From Clostridiales bacterium (lineage in GTDB: Bacteria > Bacillota > Clostridia > Christensenellales > Pumilibacteraceae), in the NCBI GenBank assembly GCA_014799665.1, contig JAAVHP010000007.1, positions 1 through 59,590 of the forward strand: a DNA stretch of 59,590 bases. The letters are read 5' to 3'. The notes under the pieces were generated by a model, which did not search any database, was not told where the DNA came from, and saw nothing but the letters and a program-made list of their open reading frames with translations. The position numbers and the translations under genes were made by a program. Of the stretch, positions 7,133 to 14,542 are shown piece after piece (the stretch's first letter is position 1; the number at the start of each line of letters is the position of its first letter).

Positions 7133-8239
7133 GAATACAAATTAGGTGATTTGTTTGAGATAGAAAATACATTAAGTTTTAATGCAGACAGCCTTGTTGA
7201 CGGGGATGAATATGATTATGTTACAAGAACTTCATTAAATCAAGGTGTTCTGAGAACAACAGGTTTTGTAAATGCTGAAAATGTAAATGATTCAGGATGT
7301 TGGAGTTTAGGACTACTTCAAATGGACTTTTTCTATCGAAGCAAACCTTGGTATGCTGGTCAATTCGTAAGAAAAATCATTTCAAAAATAAAAGTTAGTG
7401 AAGGCGCTATACCATTTTTAACTACAATACTAAATCAGCACAAGACAGATCTATTAGCAGTTCTTGTGCGTAATGTAGATAAAACGTTTCGAGAAACAAT
7501 GGTGCAACTCCCCACAAAAGACGGACAAATAGACTTTGATTTTATGGAAAGCTTTATAGCCGAGCTGGAAGCTCGGTACATAGCCGAACTGGAAGTATAC
7601 TTAACTGTTACGGGATTAAAAGATTATACATTAACCAAAGAAGAAGAAAAAGCGCTTGAAGATTTCAATACGCTTAGTTGGGGCAAGTATAAAATGGGCG
7701 ATCTATATGAGAGAATTGACACCCAAAAGTTACCCTATAAGGCAAAAGATTTACCCAAAGAGCCCATCGATAATTTTATACTGCCTTGTTTAACTTCAAG
7801 CTTCCAAAATCAAGGTTTGAATTATTATGCGCCCACAAAAGATGCGACTGTTTTAAGCAATGTAATATCAATCCCTTCCAATAGCGATGTTTATAGAGCA
7901 TACTATCAATCAAGAGCTTTTACCGTTCTTTCTGATGCATATGCTATTCGTTGGAAATCCGATAAAAATGAAATTTTGCCTAATCACTATTTATTTATGG
8001 TAATGTGTATCAACAAAGTAACGGATCTACCGATTTATTCGTATAAGAATAAATTAGGTGGCTGGAATGTTGTGAAAGAAAAGTTTATTCAATTGCCAGA
8101 GAAGGATGGCAAAATTGATTTTGAGTTTATGTCTACTTTTATATCGGCAATTCAAAAGCTAGTAATAAAAGATGTTGCGTTGTATGCTGATAGAAAAATC
8201 GGTGAGACAAAAGCAATAGTTGCAAACAAAGATTGTTAA
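7088..8239 (+). CDS. Specificity subunit (S), likely made as a frameshift fusion with RM
   Basis: This frame encodes a two-domain DNA-recognition protein. Two repeats begin WGEYKLGDLF (from 7127) and WGKYKMGDLY (near 7680) and end in matching LP-KDG-IDF-FM segments, so there are two target-recognition domains separated by helical spacers, as in the BcgI B subunit. The frame is open from 7067 but has no ATG or GTG before the first conserved motif. A TTG at 7151 would cut off that motif. The feature starts at ATA 7088, the first codon read after the proposed -1 shift, and adds about 383 residues to the RM protein. A separate start at a rare codon cannot be excluded. Confidence 0.82.
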   Translation: MDASLNEKLQGVKWGEYKLGDLFEIENTLSFNADSLVDGDEYDYVTRTSLNQGVLRTTGFVNAENVNDSGCWSLGLLQMDFFYRSKPWYAGQFVRKIISKIKVSEGAIPFLTTILNQHKTDLLAVLVRNVDKTFRETMVQLPTKDGQIDFDFMESFIAELEARYIAELEVYLTVTGLKDYTLTKEEEKALEDFNTLSWGKYKMGDLYERIDTQKLPYKAKDLPKEPIDNFILPCLTSSFQNQGLNYYAPTKDATVLSNVISIPSNSDVYRAYYQSRAFTVLSDAYAIRWKSDKNEILPNHYLFMVMCINKVTDLPIYSYKNKLGGWNVVKEKFIQLPEKDGKIDFEFMSTFISAIQKLVIKDVALYADRKIGETKAIVANKDC

Positions 8240-8285
8240 AACCAAAGTCTAACTACAACTAAATCGAAAATCAAAAGGATTTTTT

Positions 8286-8981
8286 ATGGATGCACAACTG
8301 ATAAAGAACACTCTTTTTAGGTTCACTAATTTGAATATTGGTATGCCTGTTTGTGGTATGCATATTACTGCGATTAAAAACGACCTCATTAAAATATCGC
8401 AAGACATCAAGAACACGGAAATGTTGTTTTCAAATGAATTATTTAGATTGAAAGATATTTTGTTTAACAATCAAAATGGTTTCATAAATCACGTGACTTA
8501 TGGTGAAATCGTAGCAATATTAAGATACCTGGACAATAAGTGTAACAACCCACAAAAAGATATATGGGCAAGTATGCACCCCCAAATTATGCGTGTATCA
8601 AAGCAACTATTTTTAGACGGTCATTTTTCAAATGCCGCCGAAGATGCTTTTATCGAAATAAACGATCGCGTAAAGAAAATTTTTCATAAACTTGAACCAA
8701 GCAAGCCAATTCCTGATGGTCGTGACGTGATGAACAAAGTCTTTGCGGATGGAGAAAAAGCAATGATTGAGGTGTGTGACCGTTCTACTGATACCGGAAC
8801 AAATATTCACGAAGGAACAAGGTTTATGCTTGCTGGTGCTATGGCGGCTCTTCGTAACCCCAAAGCTCATTCCAACAGTGTAGTAATAACGCAAGAAGAA
8901 TGTTTGAGAAGGCTTATGTTTGCTAGTATGCTGATGTACAAAATCGATGAAGCCGTTGCTTATTCTTGTGTTGTAGAATAG
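8286..8981 (+). CDS. TIGR02391 (Ymh) family protein with HEPN-like motif
   Basis: The 231-residue product has AAGGA upstream of its ATG and follows the specificity gene by 46 bases. The C-terminal half matches the TIGR02391/Ymh pattern: LFLDGHFSNAAEDAF, then DGRDVMNKVF, then GAMAALRNPKAHS. The RNPKAH segment is an R-x4-H site as in HEPN ribonucleases. Ymh proteins often lie beside restriction systems. The N-terminal half (1-95) is not recognised and may sense a trigger. An RNase role in abortive defence is inference from motif and context. Confidence 0.7.
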   Translation: MDAQLIKNTLFRFTNLNIGMPVCGMHITAIKNDLIKISQDIKNTEMLFSNELFRLKDILFNNQNGFINHVTYGEIVAILRYLDNKCNNPQKDIWASMHPQIMRVSKQLFLDGHFSNAAEDAFIEINDRVKKIFHKLEPSKPIPDGRDVMNKVFADGEKAMIEVCDRSTDTGTNIHEGTRFMLAGAMAALRNPKAHSNSVVITQEECLRRLMFASMLMYKIDEAVAYSCVVE

Positions 8982-9072
8982 AGCAATCAAAGCCGTAGAA
9001 ATGGCAATTGAAATGGATGAAGAAACTGCATTAAAGCAATTATGTTTTACAACTGAGGATGATTTTAGGTAA
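8977..9072 (+). pseudogene. Short ORF remnant between Ymh and next gene
   Basis: An open stretch of 31 codons without a convincing ribosome site (ATG only at 9001) encodes KAVEMAIEMDEETALKQLC and ends TAA at 9070. It resembles the helical end of a longer protein and may be the tail of a lost gene. No family is recognised. Confidence 0.25.
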
Positions 9073-9083
9073 TAAGTAAAAGT

Positions 9084-9821
9084 ATGGATAGTCTAATTAC
9101 ATTGCTTCCGACTAAAATGATAAGCAAGGATGATATAAATGGAGTGAAAATAGATTATGAAATCTATTTAGCTGAATTGTTAAATATTTCTGAATATTTT
9201 ATGACTTTGTCAAACAAAGAAAAATTTGAACGCGTATTAGAGCAATCGCATGGGGAATCTGATGTGATTGCAAATGGCTACGAATTAGACTTTAAGTTGC
9301 TTGTCCCTCAAGAGTTTATGAATAATAAATTAAAAGCATTACCTAATGTTAATTACTCCCATTTAGATCGTGGCGCAATTTTTGTAAACGATAAACCAAC
9401 AAGCACGAATAACTTAACACAGGAACAAGCAAATCGTATTTTCTTTTTGTTTGTGCAATTATTAGCAAAGGCAAAAGATGAGCAAATTGAAAGTTATGCC
9501 AGCGATAAGGATAGCACTTTTTATAGTACAACTAAAATGATAAAAAAAGAAAAGAATCTATTATTGTTCTTTCCTTGCGTAATAAATATTTCCAACGGCA
9601 TTTCAATACCGTTCATTATTAGCAAATTTTTTTCAATCTTGTTTAGTTTAAGAAACAGCATAAAAAAGGATACGTATGTTGTTCTTCTTGCTTCAGACGA
9701 TCACTTTTATATTCTTAAATATGAAAATCGCGGTTTTTTTATTGTAGATAAAGTACACAAAATTTTTGTTCCTTCATTTAATCAGACATATATGCTAACA
9801 TACTTTTTAGAAAATAATTGA
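9084..9821 (+). CDS. Unrecognised 245-aa protein of defence island
   Basis: I do not recognise this family. The product is rich in Lys, Asn, Ile and Phe and the gene is strongly AT-rich. Residues about 1-110 look mixed alpha/beta. Residues 155-185 are hydrophobic (LLLFFPCVINIS and FIISKFFSILFSL), which could be a core strand pair or a membrane-associated hairpin. The C-terminus alternates short strands. It has no clear ribosome site, follows the ORF remnant by 11 bases and precedes the next gene by 45, so it is probably co-transcribed with the restriction genes. A role in defence is inferred only from position. Confidence 0.6.
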   Translation: MDSLITLLPTKMISKDDINGVKIDYEIYLAELLNISEYFMTLSNKEKFERVLEQSHGESDVIANGYELDFKLLVPQEFMNNKLKALPNVNYSHLDRGAIFVNDKPTSTNNLTQEQANRIFFLFVQLLAKAKDEQIESYASDKDSTFYSTTKMIKKEKNLLLFFPCVINISNGISIPFIISKFFSILFSLRNSIKKDTYVVLLASDDHFYILKYENRGFFIVDKVHKIFVPSFNQTYMLTYFLENN

Positions 9822-9866
9822 CTGATAAATAATTTGTAAAAAGATTAATATAGGAGAAAGAAATTT

Positions 9867-10634
9867 ATGTCACACGAAAACATAAATCAAATCAATAATG
9901 AGTTAGCTATTGAATTTTATGATTTGTTAGAAAAGCTATACAAAATAACAACTGATTATAGATTCGCATTAAACATTGGTGATGAATATAACTTTAAGGT
10001 TTATAGCCAAAATTTACAATCTGAAATGCAAAACTTTTATTGGTTTTATGAGAAAAATCGTCTTACCTCCGACTTATCCAATAAGGCTTTGCTTTTAGTT
10101 AATCAGTTTAATAAGTTTGTTCCGTATCTTAATAATTTTTCCGATTCACCTGATAGAAAGAGCAAAACTGCACAGGAGTTTGCCAAACAAGCAGAAATTG
10201 AGTTTGGGGTACTTGTGGAAATGATACTATCTTATATCTCGGAAATTAAACCTACAGTTTTAAGAGTGCAAGAAAAATTAGAAGAAGAAAAACTAACCCA
10301 ACAAAGACAAAATTCTAGTGATAACAATTCGGAAATAAATATCAATCCCCATATTGAAGTAAATCCACAAATAAACGTAACCCCGCAAATTAATATTACA
10401 GTTGATATTTCGGCGGCCATAGAATTAGCAAAGGCGCAAGCACAAAATAGTAATTTTGATGATGAGTTATTAAAACAAGTAATTGATAGACTTGAAGAGT
10501 TAAATAAAATTGCCAAAGAAGCAATGCCTAAAGAGACTCGATGGAATAAAGCGAAGAATATATTAAAATGGGTAGCTGAACAGAGTATTCAAGTCGCTAG
10601 TATAGTTATACCAACAATTATAGGAATAATTTAA
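9867..10634 (+). CDS. Unrecognised 255-aa protein with polar beta-like segment and hydrophobic tail
   Basis: A TAGGAG ribosome site precedes the ATG. Residues 1-90 are helical and resemble small effector-adapter domains; about 130-150 are coiled-coil-like. Residues 155-175 contain repeats of the form NPHIEVNPQINVTPQINIT, a regular alternation suggesting a beta solenoid or stalk. Another helical stretch follows, and the protein ends in a hydrophobic segment (IQVASIVIPTIIGII) that could insert into the membrane. The gene is the last before a terminator, so it closes the restriction operon. Cytoplasmic domain plus membrane tail would suit an effector, but no function is established. Confidence 0.6.
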   Translation: MSHENINQINNELAIEFYDLLEKLYKITTDYRFALNIGDEYNFKVYSQNLQSEMQNFYWFYEKNRLTSDLSNKALLLVNQFNKFVPYLNNFSDSPDRKSKTAQEFAKQAEIEFGVLVEMILSYISEIKPTVLRVQEKLEEEKLTQQRQNSSDNNSEININPHIEVNPQINVTPQINITVDISAAIELAKAQAQNSNFDDELLKQVIDRLEELNKIAKEAMPKETRWNKAKNILKWVAEQSIQVASIVIPTIIGII

Positions 10635-10689
10635 TTAAAAAGAAAGAGCTTAAATCAAATGCTAGCGTTTCATCGTTGCGCTATAGTAA

Positions 10690-10724
10690 AATAACAGGAA
10701 CTTGAATTGCAAGTTCCTGTTATT
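10690..10724 (+). terminator. Terminator closing the restriction/defence operon
   Basis: A perfect 15-bp stem (10690-10704 with 10710-10724) with a 5-base loop ends in a TTATTATTTG tract. It lies 55 bases after the last island gene. Confidence 0.8.
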
Positions 10725-10791
10725 ATTTGACTCGCCCTTATAAGGTGTATTCCGATTAAAATTTGTTTTTTTGTAAATTCCCTATGGAACA

Positions 10792-10812
10792 CACCCTAAA
10801 GGGTGCGGTTTT
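10792..10812 (+). terminator. Small hairpin with T-run in the island-core gap
   Basis: CACCC (10792-10796) and GGGTG (10801-10805) flank TAAA and are followed by CGGTTTTT. The gap 10735-10975 otherwise shows short overlapping open frames without ribosome sites and no recognised protein. It may be eroded sequence at the boundary of the acquired island. Confidence 0.35.
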
Positions 10813-10975
10813 TGGTTTTATTCGGGAAATGCGAACCCCGCAAATACGGCGGCCCGTCAGATATGGTAAAACGGTATTTCGCATCTATCGTGGCGTACAA
10901 GCCTGTTTTAGGGCAAAAAACCGCCTATTCTTTGATAAAAAGGGAATATTTCGGTGTAAAAGTTGCGTCGAATAG

Positions 10976-11005
10976 TAGACAAATACGAAAAAATTGTGCT
11001 ATAAT
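10976..11005 (+). promoter_or_regulatory. Promoter of the GH95-like gene
   Basis: TAGACA at 10976-10981 and TATAAT at 11000-11005 are 18 bp apart, 50 bases before the start codon, whose ribosome site is AAAGGAG. Confidence 0.7.
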
Positions 11006-11054
11006 TTTTATGTTAATTAAGGATGATACCCGTGCGGTAAAAGGAGTTTAGGAT

Positions 11055-13448
11055 ATGGCAGTAGCACGAAAACCGAAAAATACGTTAAGATTTTCTCAGC
11101 CCTCGTCGTGGTGGGGAAGTCAGTGGCGCGAAGGCTTGCCGCTCGGTAACGGCGTGCTCGGCGCTACCGTTTACGGCGGTGCGGCGAGCGACGTGCTCAT
11201 GCTTACACACGGCGATCTTTGGTGGCAGGGCAAGGACTCGGCGTTGCAGGACGTCGCCGAGAAGGTCCCCACCGTTCGCAAAAAGATAGACGAAGGCGAT
11301 TTTATCGGTGCGGAGAAAATACTTTCTACCGAGCTTATTCGCAAGGGCTACCGTTCGCAGCTGTCGTACCCGTTGCCCATGTGCGATTTCAAGATCGATA
11401 TGAAGCTCGACCGCGGCGCTAAGGAATATTCGCGCGAGCTCGATTTGGAGAGCGCGGAAGCGTCGGTGTCGTTCAAGGACGGCGCGACGCGGTTTTCGCG
11501 TAACGTTTTCGTGTCGCGCGCCCGCGACGTTATCGTGTATGAGATCACCAAAACGGGGCAGAAGAATATCGACGCTACCTTCAAGTTCGAAATGCACGAC
11601 AAGTTCAACGCTCGCACTCAGGTCGCGGTGTCGGCTACGCCCGATAACGTTACGGTAAAGAGCGAGAACTACTGGCTGTACTATTCGGCACGTTCGAGCT
11701 CGGGCGCGGACTTCGGCGCGGTCGCTAAAATCAATTTCTTTGCTGGCAAACAAGAGGTAGTAGGCGACAGCCTTGTGGTTACGGGCGCCGAAAAAATACT
11801 CGTTATTATCAAACCCTTCGTCGAGGCGCAGCGCGAAAAAGCGTGGAAGGACTGCAAGGCCTCGATCATGGAAATCAAGCTTACTTACGACAAGCTTCTC
11901 AAAGAGCATCAAGCATTGCATCAAAAACTGTTCCTGTCGGCTGAGCTCGATTTCGGCGCAGATCCGCAAACGCGCGACGGCTTTGTAGATATGGATATTG
12001 CCGCGGCGATACAGTCGGGCGAGACGAGCCCCGCGCTTCTCGAAAAACTTTGGGCTTACGGCAGATATTTAATGGTTACGGGTTCGCGCCCCGAAGCGCG
12101 GCCGTTCGCACCGTACGGCTTGTGGTGCGGCGACTTCAAAGCGGAGCAGGCGCAAATAAACGCCGCAGGCGATCTTCAATCGGTATATGACATGACCCAG
12201 AGCGGCAACCTCAACGACTTTGCCGAGAGCGTATTCCATTTGTACGAAGCGGTAATGCCGTCGCTCAAAACCAATGCGTCCAGACTTTACGGCTGCCGCG
12301 GTATTTTCGTTCCGTACACGACCTCGCCGTCGACGGGCTATCTCGGCGACATTACAGACGGCATGATCCACTTTACCGGTGTTGCGGGCTGGCTCGGCAA
12401 TCTTTTCTACGACTATGCGCTGTATACGGGCGATCAGAAGTTCTTAAAGACGCGCGCGCTTCCGTTCATGAAAGAAGCGGCTACCTTCTACGAGGAGTTC
12501 TTCAAGCTCGCCGATCTTAAATACTACGAAAGCTCTCCGTCGTATTCTCCGTTTACTACGCCCGGCAACCTCAGCGGCACGGGTGAGGAGCACGCTATCG
12601 CAAAGAACGCAACCGTCGATTTCGCGATCGCGCGTAACCTTTTGAGAAACCTTATCGAAGGCTCGAAAGCGGCGGCTATGAACAAAGCGGAAATCATTAA
12701 GTGGGAAGATATGCTCAAAAAGATCCCGCCGTTCAAGTACAACGCCGACGGCACGGTCAGCGAGTTCATCGACGACCGCTGCGCAGATAACGCCGAAGCC
12801 CCGTCGCTCGCGCTGTATTATCCCGTATATCCCGATTACCGCAACCGCGATAACTTCGAGCTGTACAAGGCAATGTCGGTCACGGCAAAGAAGAAATGCC
12901 AGACCGCGCGCAGCAATATGACCGCTGCCGACGTTGCGCGGTATGCGCAGGTATATGCCAGGCTTTGCGACGGCGATCAGGTCTACGAACAAATCAACGC
13001 GCTCGTTCGCGGTATGGCTATGAACAACCTTATGTTCGCCGCCGACGACTGGCGCGGCATGGGCAGCGGCAAAAAGGATATCTGGGCTCAGCCCGTTCCG
13101 TACGTAAACGTAATGGTCGCGGGCGCAATGCAGGAAGCGCTCGTTCAGTCCACGCCCGATCTTATCCATCTTTTGCCCGCCGTTCCGTCCGAAATGGGCA
13201 AGGGCAGTCTTACCGGTATCCAGACCCGTGCGGGCGTTGAGATTTCCGGCATGGATTGGGACGTTTCGCGCGGCACGCTCGTGGTCAAGCTCAAAGCCAA
13301 GCGCGCGACAACGATCGACGTTCAGCTTCCGCGCACGGCTAAACCGCCCAAAAAGGTGGAAGCGCAAAAGTTCGACGATACGCGCGGACTGCTTATAGGT
13401 CTAAAACTTGCGGCTAATAAGGTCGTTCAGCTTGATATTAAATTCTAG
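11055..13448 (+). CDS. GH95-like glycoside hydrolase, divergent
   Basis: The 797-residue product begins with the GH95 N-terminal domain pattern (WREGLPLGNGVLGATVYGG, then LWWQG), followed by a linker and an (alpha/alpha)6 barrel region with WLGNLFYDYALYTGD and PFMKEAATFYEEF, and a C-terminal beta domain. GH95 enzymes mostly release L-fucose or L-galactose. Several usual site residues look altered: the SP-x-SPEN segment reads SPSYSPFTTPG (catalytic Glu absent), and NIN reads QIN. There is no signal peptide, so it would act in the cytoplasm on imported oligosaccharide or be a non-classical member. It is monocistronic between its own promoter and a terminator. Confidence 0.75.
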   Translation: MAVARKPKNTLRFSQPSSWWGSQWREGLPLGNGVLGATVYGGAASDVLMLTHGDLWWQGKDSALQDVAEKVPTVRKKIDEGDFIGAEKILSTELIRKGYRSQLSYPLPMCDFKIDMKLDRGAKEYSRELDLESAEASVSFKDGATRFSRNVFVSRARDVIVYEITKTGQKNIDATFKFEMHDKFNARTQVAVSATPDNVTVKSENYWLYYSARSSSGADFGAVAKINFFAGKQEVVGDSLVVTGAEKILVIIKPFVEAQREKAWKDCKASIMEIKLTYDKLLKEHQALHQKLFLSAELDFGADPQTRDGFVDMDIAAAIQSGETSPALLEKLWAYGRYLMVTGSRPEARPFAPYGLWCGDFKAEQAQINAAGDLQSVYDMTQSGNLNDFAESVFHLYEAVMPSLKTNASRLYGCRGIFVPYTTSPSTGYLGDITDGMIHFTGVAGWLGNLFYDYALYTGDQKFLKTRALPFMKEAATFYEEFFKLADLKYYESSPSYSPFTTPGNLSGTGEEHAIAKNATVDFAIARNLLRNLIEGSKAAAMNKAEIIKWEDMLKKIPPFKYNADGTVSEFIDDRCADNAEAPSLALYYPVYPDYRNRDNFELYKAMSVTAKKKCQTARSNMTAADVARYAQVYARLCDGDQVYEQINALVRGMAMNNLMFAADDWRGMGSGKKDIWAQPVPYVNVMVAGAMQEALVQSTPDLIHLLPAVPSEMGKGSLTGIQTRAGVEISGMDWDVSRGTLVVKLKAKRATTIDVQLPRTAKPPKKVEAQKFDDTRGLLIGLKLAANKVVQLDIKF

Positions 13449-13485
13449 TTACTTTTTTAGGCAAAAAAGTAACCAAAAAACCTTC
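13449..13485 (-). repeat. Core hairpin repeat, copy 1
   Basis: GTTACTTTTTT (13449-13459), loop AGGC, AAAAAAGTAAC (13464-13474), then CAAAAAACCTT. This is the reverse orientation of the family AAAGGTTTTCTTG plus a (C)CTACTTCTTT hairpin. It starts at the stop codon of the GH95-like gene. Confidence 0.65.
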
Positions 13486-13499
13486 ATAGTCGTGTATTT

Positions 13500-13540
13500 A
13501 CTCGGGTGTTTGATTTTGGATTACACCCGAGTATTTTGTT
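13500..13540 (+). terminator. Terminator after the GH95-like gene
   Basis: TACTCGGGTGT (13500-13510) pairs with ACACCCGAGTA (13524-13534), followed by TTTTGTT. Confidence 0.75.
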
Positions 13541-13591
13541 AGCATAAATTTATAGCTTGATACTACTTGGTTATTTTAAAAGAAATAAATT

Positions 13592-13627
13592 AAAAAGACT
13601 GACATGATAAATATGACAGTCTTTTTT
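13592..13627 (-). terminator. Terminator of the asd-dapA-dapB operon (bidirectional)
   Basis: AAAAAGACTG at 13592-13601 pairs with CAGTCTTTTT; T-runs occur on both strands, so it can end transcription from either side of this convergent junction. Confidence 0.75.
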
Positions 13628-13648
13628 GTTAGCATTAATATTTATTAT

Positions 13649-14383
13649 TTATTTCAGCAAGCTTTCTACAAGGTTGTCCATAGTGTAGAGGGCGGGGGAA
13701 GCGGAGAGCAGGAAGTCCGCCGCTTTATACGCGCCGCCCGCAAACAGCTTGCGACTGCGCGCAGAGTGCGAGATAGTCACTATCTCATCCTCGCCGTAAA
13801 AGCCTATCTCGTGTTCGCCGACGACACCGCCGCCGCGAACCGAGGTTATGCCGATTTCGCCTTTGTTGCGTTTGCCGTCGCGGTTAATAACGTGATTGTC
13901 GCTCGAACCAAGCGCGTCGGCGAGCAGTAGAGCCGTTCCCGACGGGCTGTCTACCTTTTGGTTATGGTGCTTTTCGACTATCTCTATATCGAACGCGTCA
14001 CCGAGTACCGCTTGCGCCGCCCTAGCCGCCGCTTTGGTCGCGGCAATGCCCAAACTCATATTGCCCGACTTGAATAAGGGCACGCGCTTGGCGAGCAATC
14101 TTATGCTCATTTCCTCGCTCGCGTTGTAGCCGGTAGTGGCGAGCACGACGGGGCATTTCTTTATTTCAACGAGCGTTATAAGCGGGGTAAGCGTTTGCGG
14201 GCGAGAGAAGTCGATTATAACGTCGTAAGGCACGTTCACTTTTGTAACGTCGTCGAACGTGGGGATAACGGGGTGCGGAGCAATATCGAACCCGCCCGTA
14301 ACCTCGTAGCCGTAATCTTTTGCCGTTTCTATGAGCATTTTGCCCATTTTACCGTTAAGCCCGAATATAAATGCTTTTTTCAT
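13649..14383 (-). CDS. dapB: 4-hydroxy-tetrahydrodipicolinate reductase
   Basis: DapB reduces 4-hydroxy-tetrahydrodipicolinate with NAD(P)H in the lysine/diaminopimelate pathway that feeds peptidoglycan. The 244-residue protein has the nucleotide-binding GLNGKMGK near its N-terminus and the DapB signature EKHHNQKVDSPSGTA, with the catalytic His pair and Lys, about 130-145. Length is normal. It is the last gene of an asd-dapA-dapB operon. GGAG lies about 12 bases before the ATG, and a 128-bp structured element separates it from dapA, which could set its expression relative to the upstream genes. Confidence 0.95.
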   Translation of the reverse strand: MKKAFIFGLNGKMGKMLIETAKDYGYEVTGGFDIAPHPVIPTFDDVTKVNVPYDVIIDFSRPQTLTPLITLVEIKKCPVVLATTGYNASEEMSIRLLAKRVPLFKSGNMSLGIAATKAAARAAQAVLGDAFDIEIVEKHHNQKVDSPSGTALLLADALGSSDNHVINRDGKRNKGEIGITSVRGGGVVGEHEIGFYGEDEIVTISHSARSRKLFAGGAYKAADFLLSASPALYTMDNLVESLLK

Positions 14384-14414
14384 GTATTAATGTAATCTCC
14401 GTAATTTTTGTATG

Positions 14415-14542
14415 TTTAACGGCGCAATCGCGCGGTAGACGGATAACAGTTGGTGAGGCGGCGACGGGAGTGTAGAGCCACCTACATGACCAAGCCGCCG
14501 AGCCAAGCGTAGTCCGTATAACGTGATGAGTGCGCCGTTAAA
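14415..14542 (-). ncRNA. Structured intercistronic element, copy 1 (dapA-dapB)
   Basis: A 128-bp segment is bounded by perfect 12-bp inverted repeats (14415-14426 and 14531-14542) and overlaps the dapA stop codon. Read on the minus strand, GGTCA leads into TGTAG-GTGGCT-CTACA (14486-14471) and then CTCCCGTCG. The same flanks, with two compensated base pairs in the stem, occur at 39362-39391. Shared position (directly after a stop codon, before a co-directional gene) and covariation suggest a folded RNA or a structured mobile repeat. No known RNA family is recognised. Confidence 0.6.

Noticed and set aside
7151..8239. TTG at 7151 as start of the specificity gene
   Set aside because: It would remove the conserved WGEYKLGDLF motif, which the second domain repeats, and has no ribosome site. 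Reading through from the upstream gene by -1 frameshift explains the frame better.
10763..11051. Two overlapping 70-82 codon ORFs before the GH95-like gene
   Set aside because: No ribosome sites; one runs through the promoter at 10976-11005. More likely eroded boundary sequence.
14415..14542. Insertion-sequence remnant in the dap operon
   Set aside because: It has inverted ends but no open frame, and target-site duplications are not apparent; the shared stem with compensated pairs fits a structured element better.
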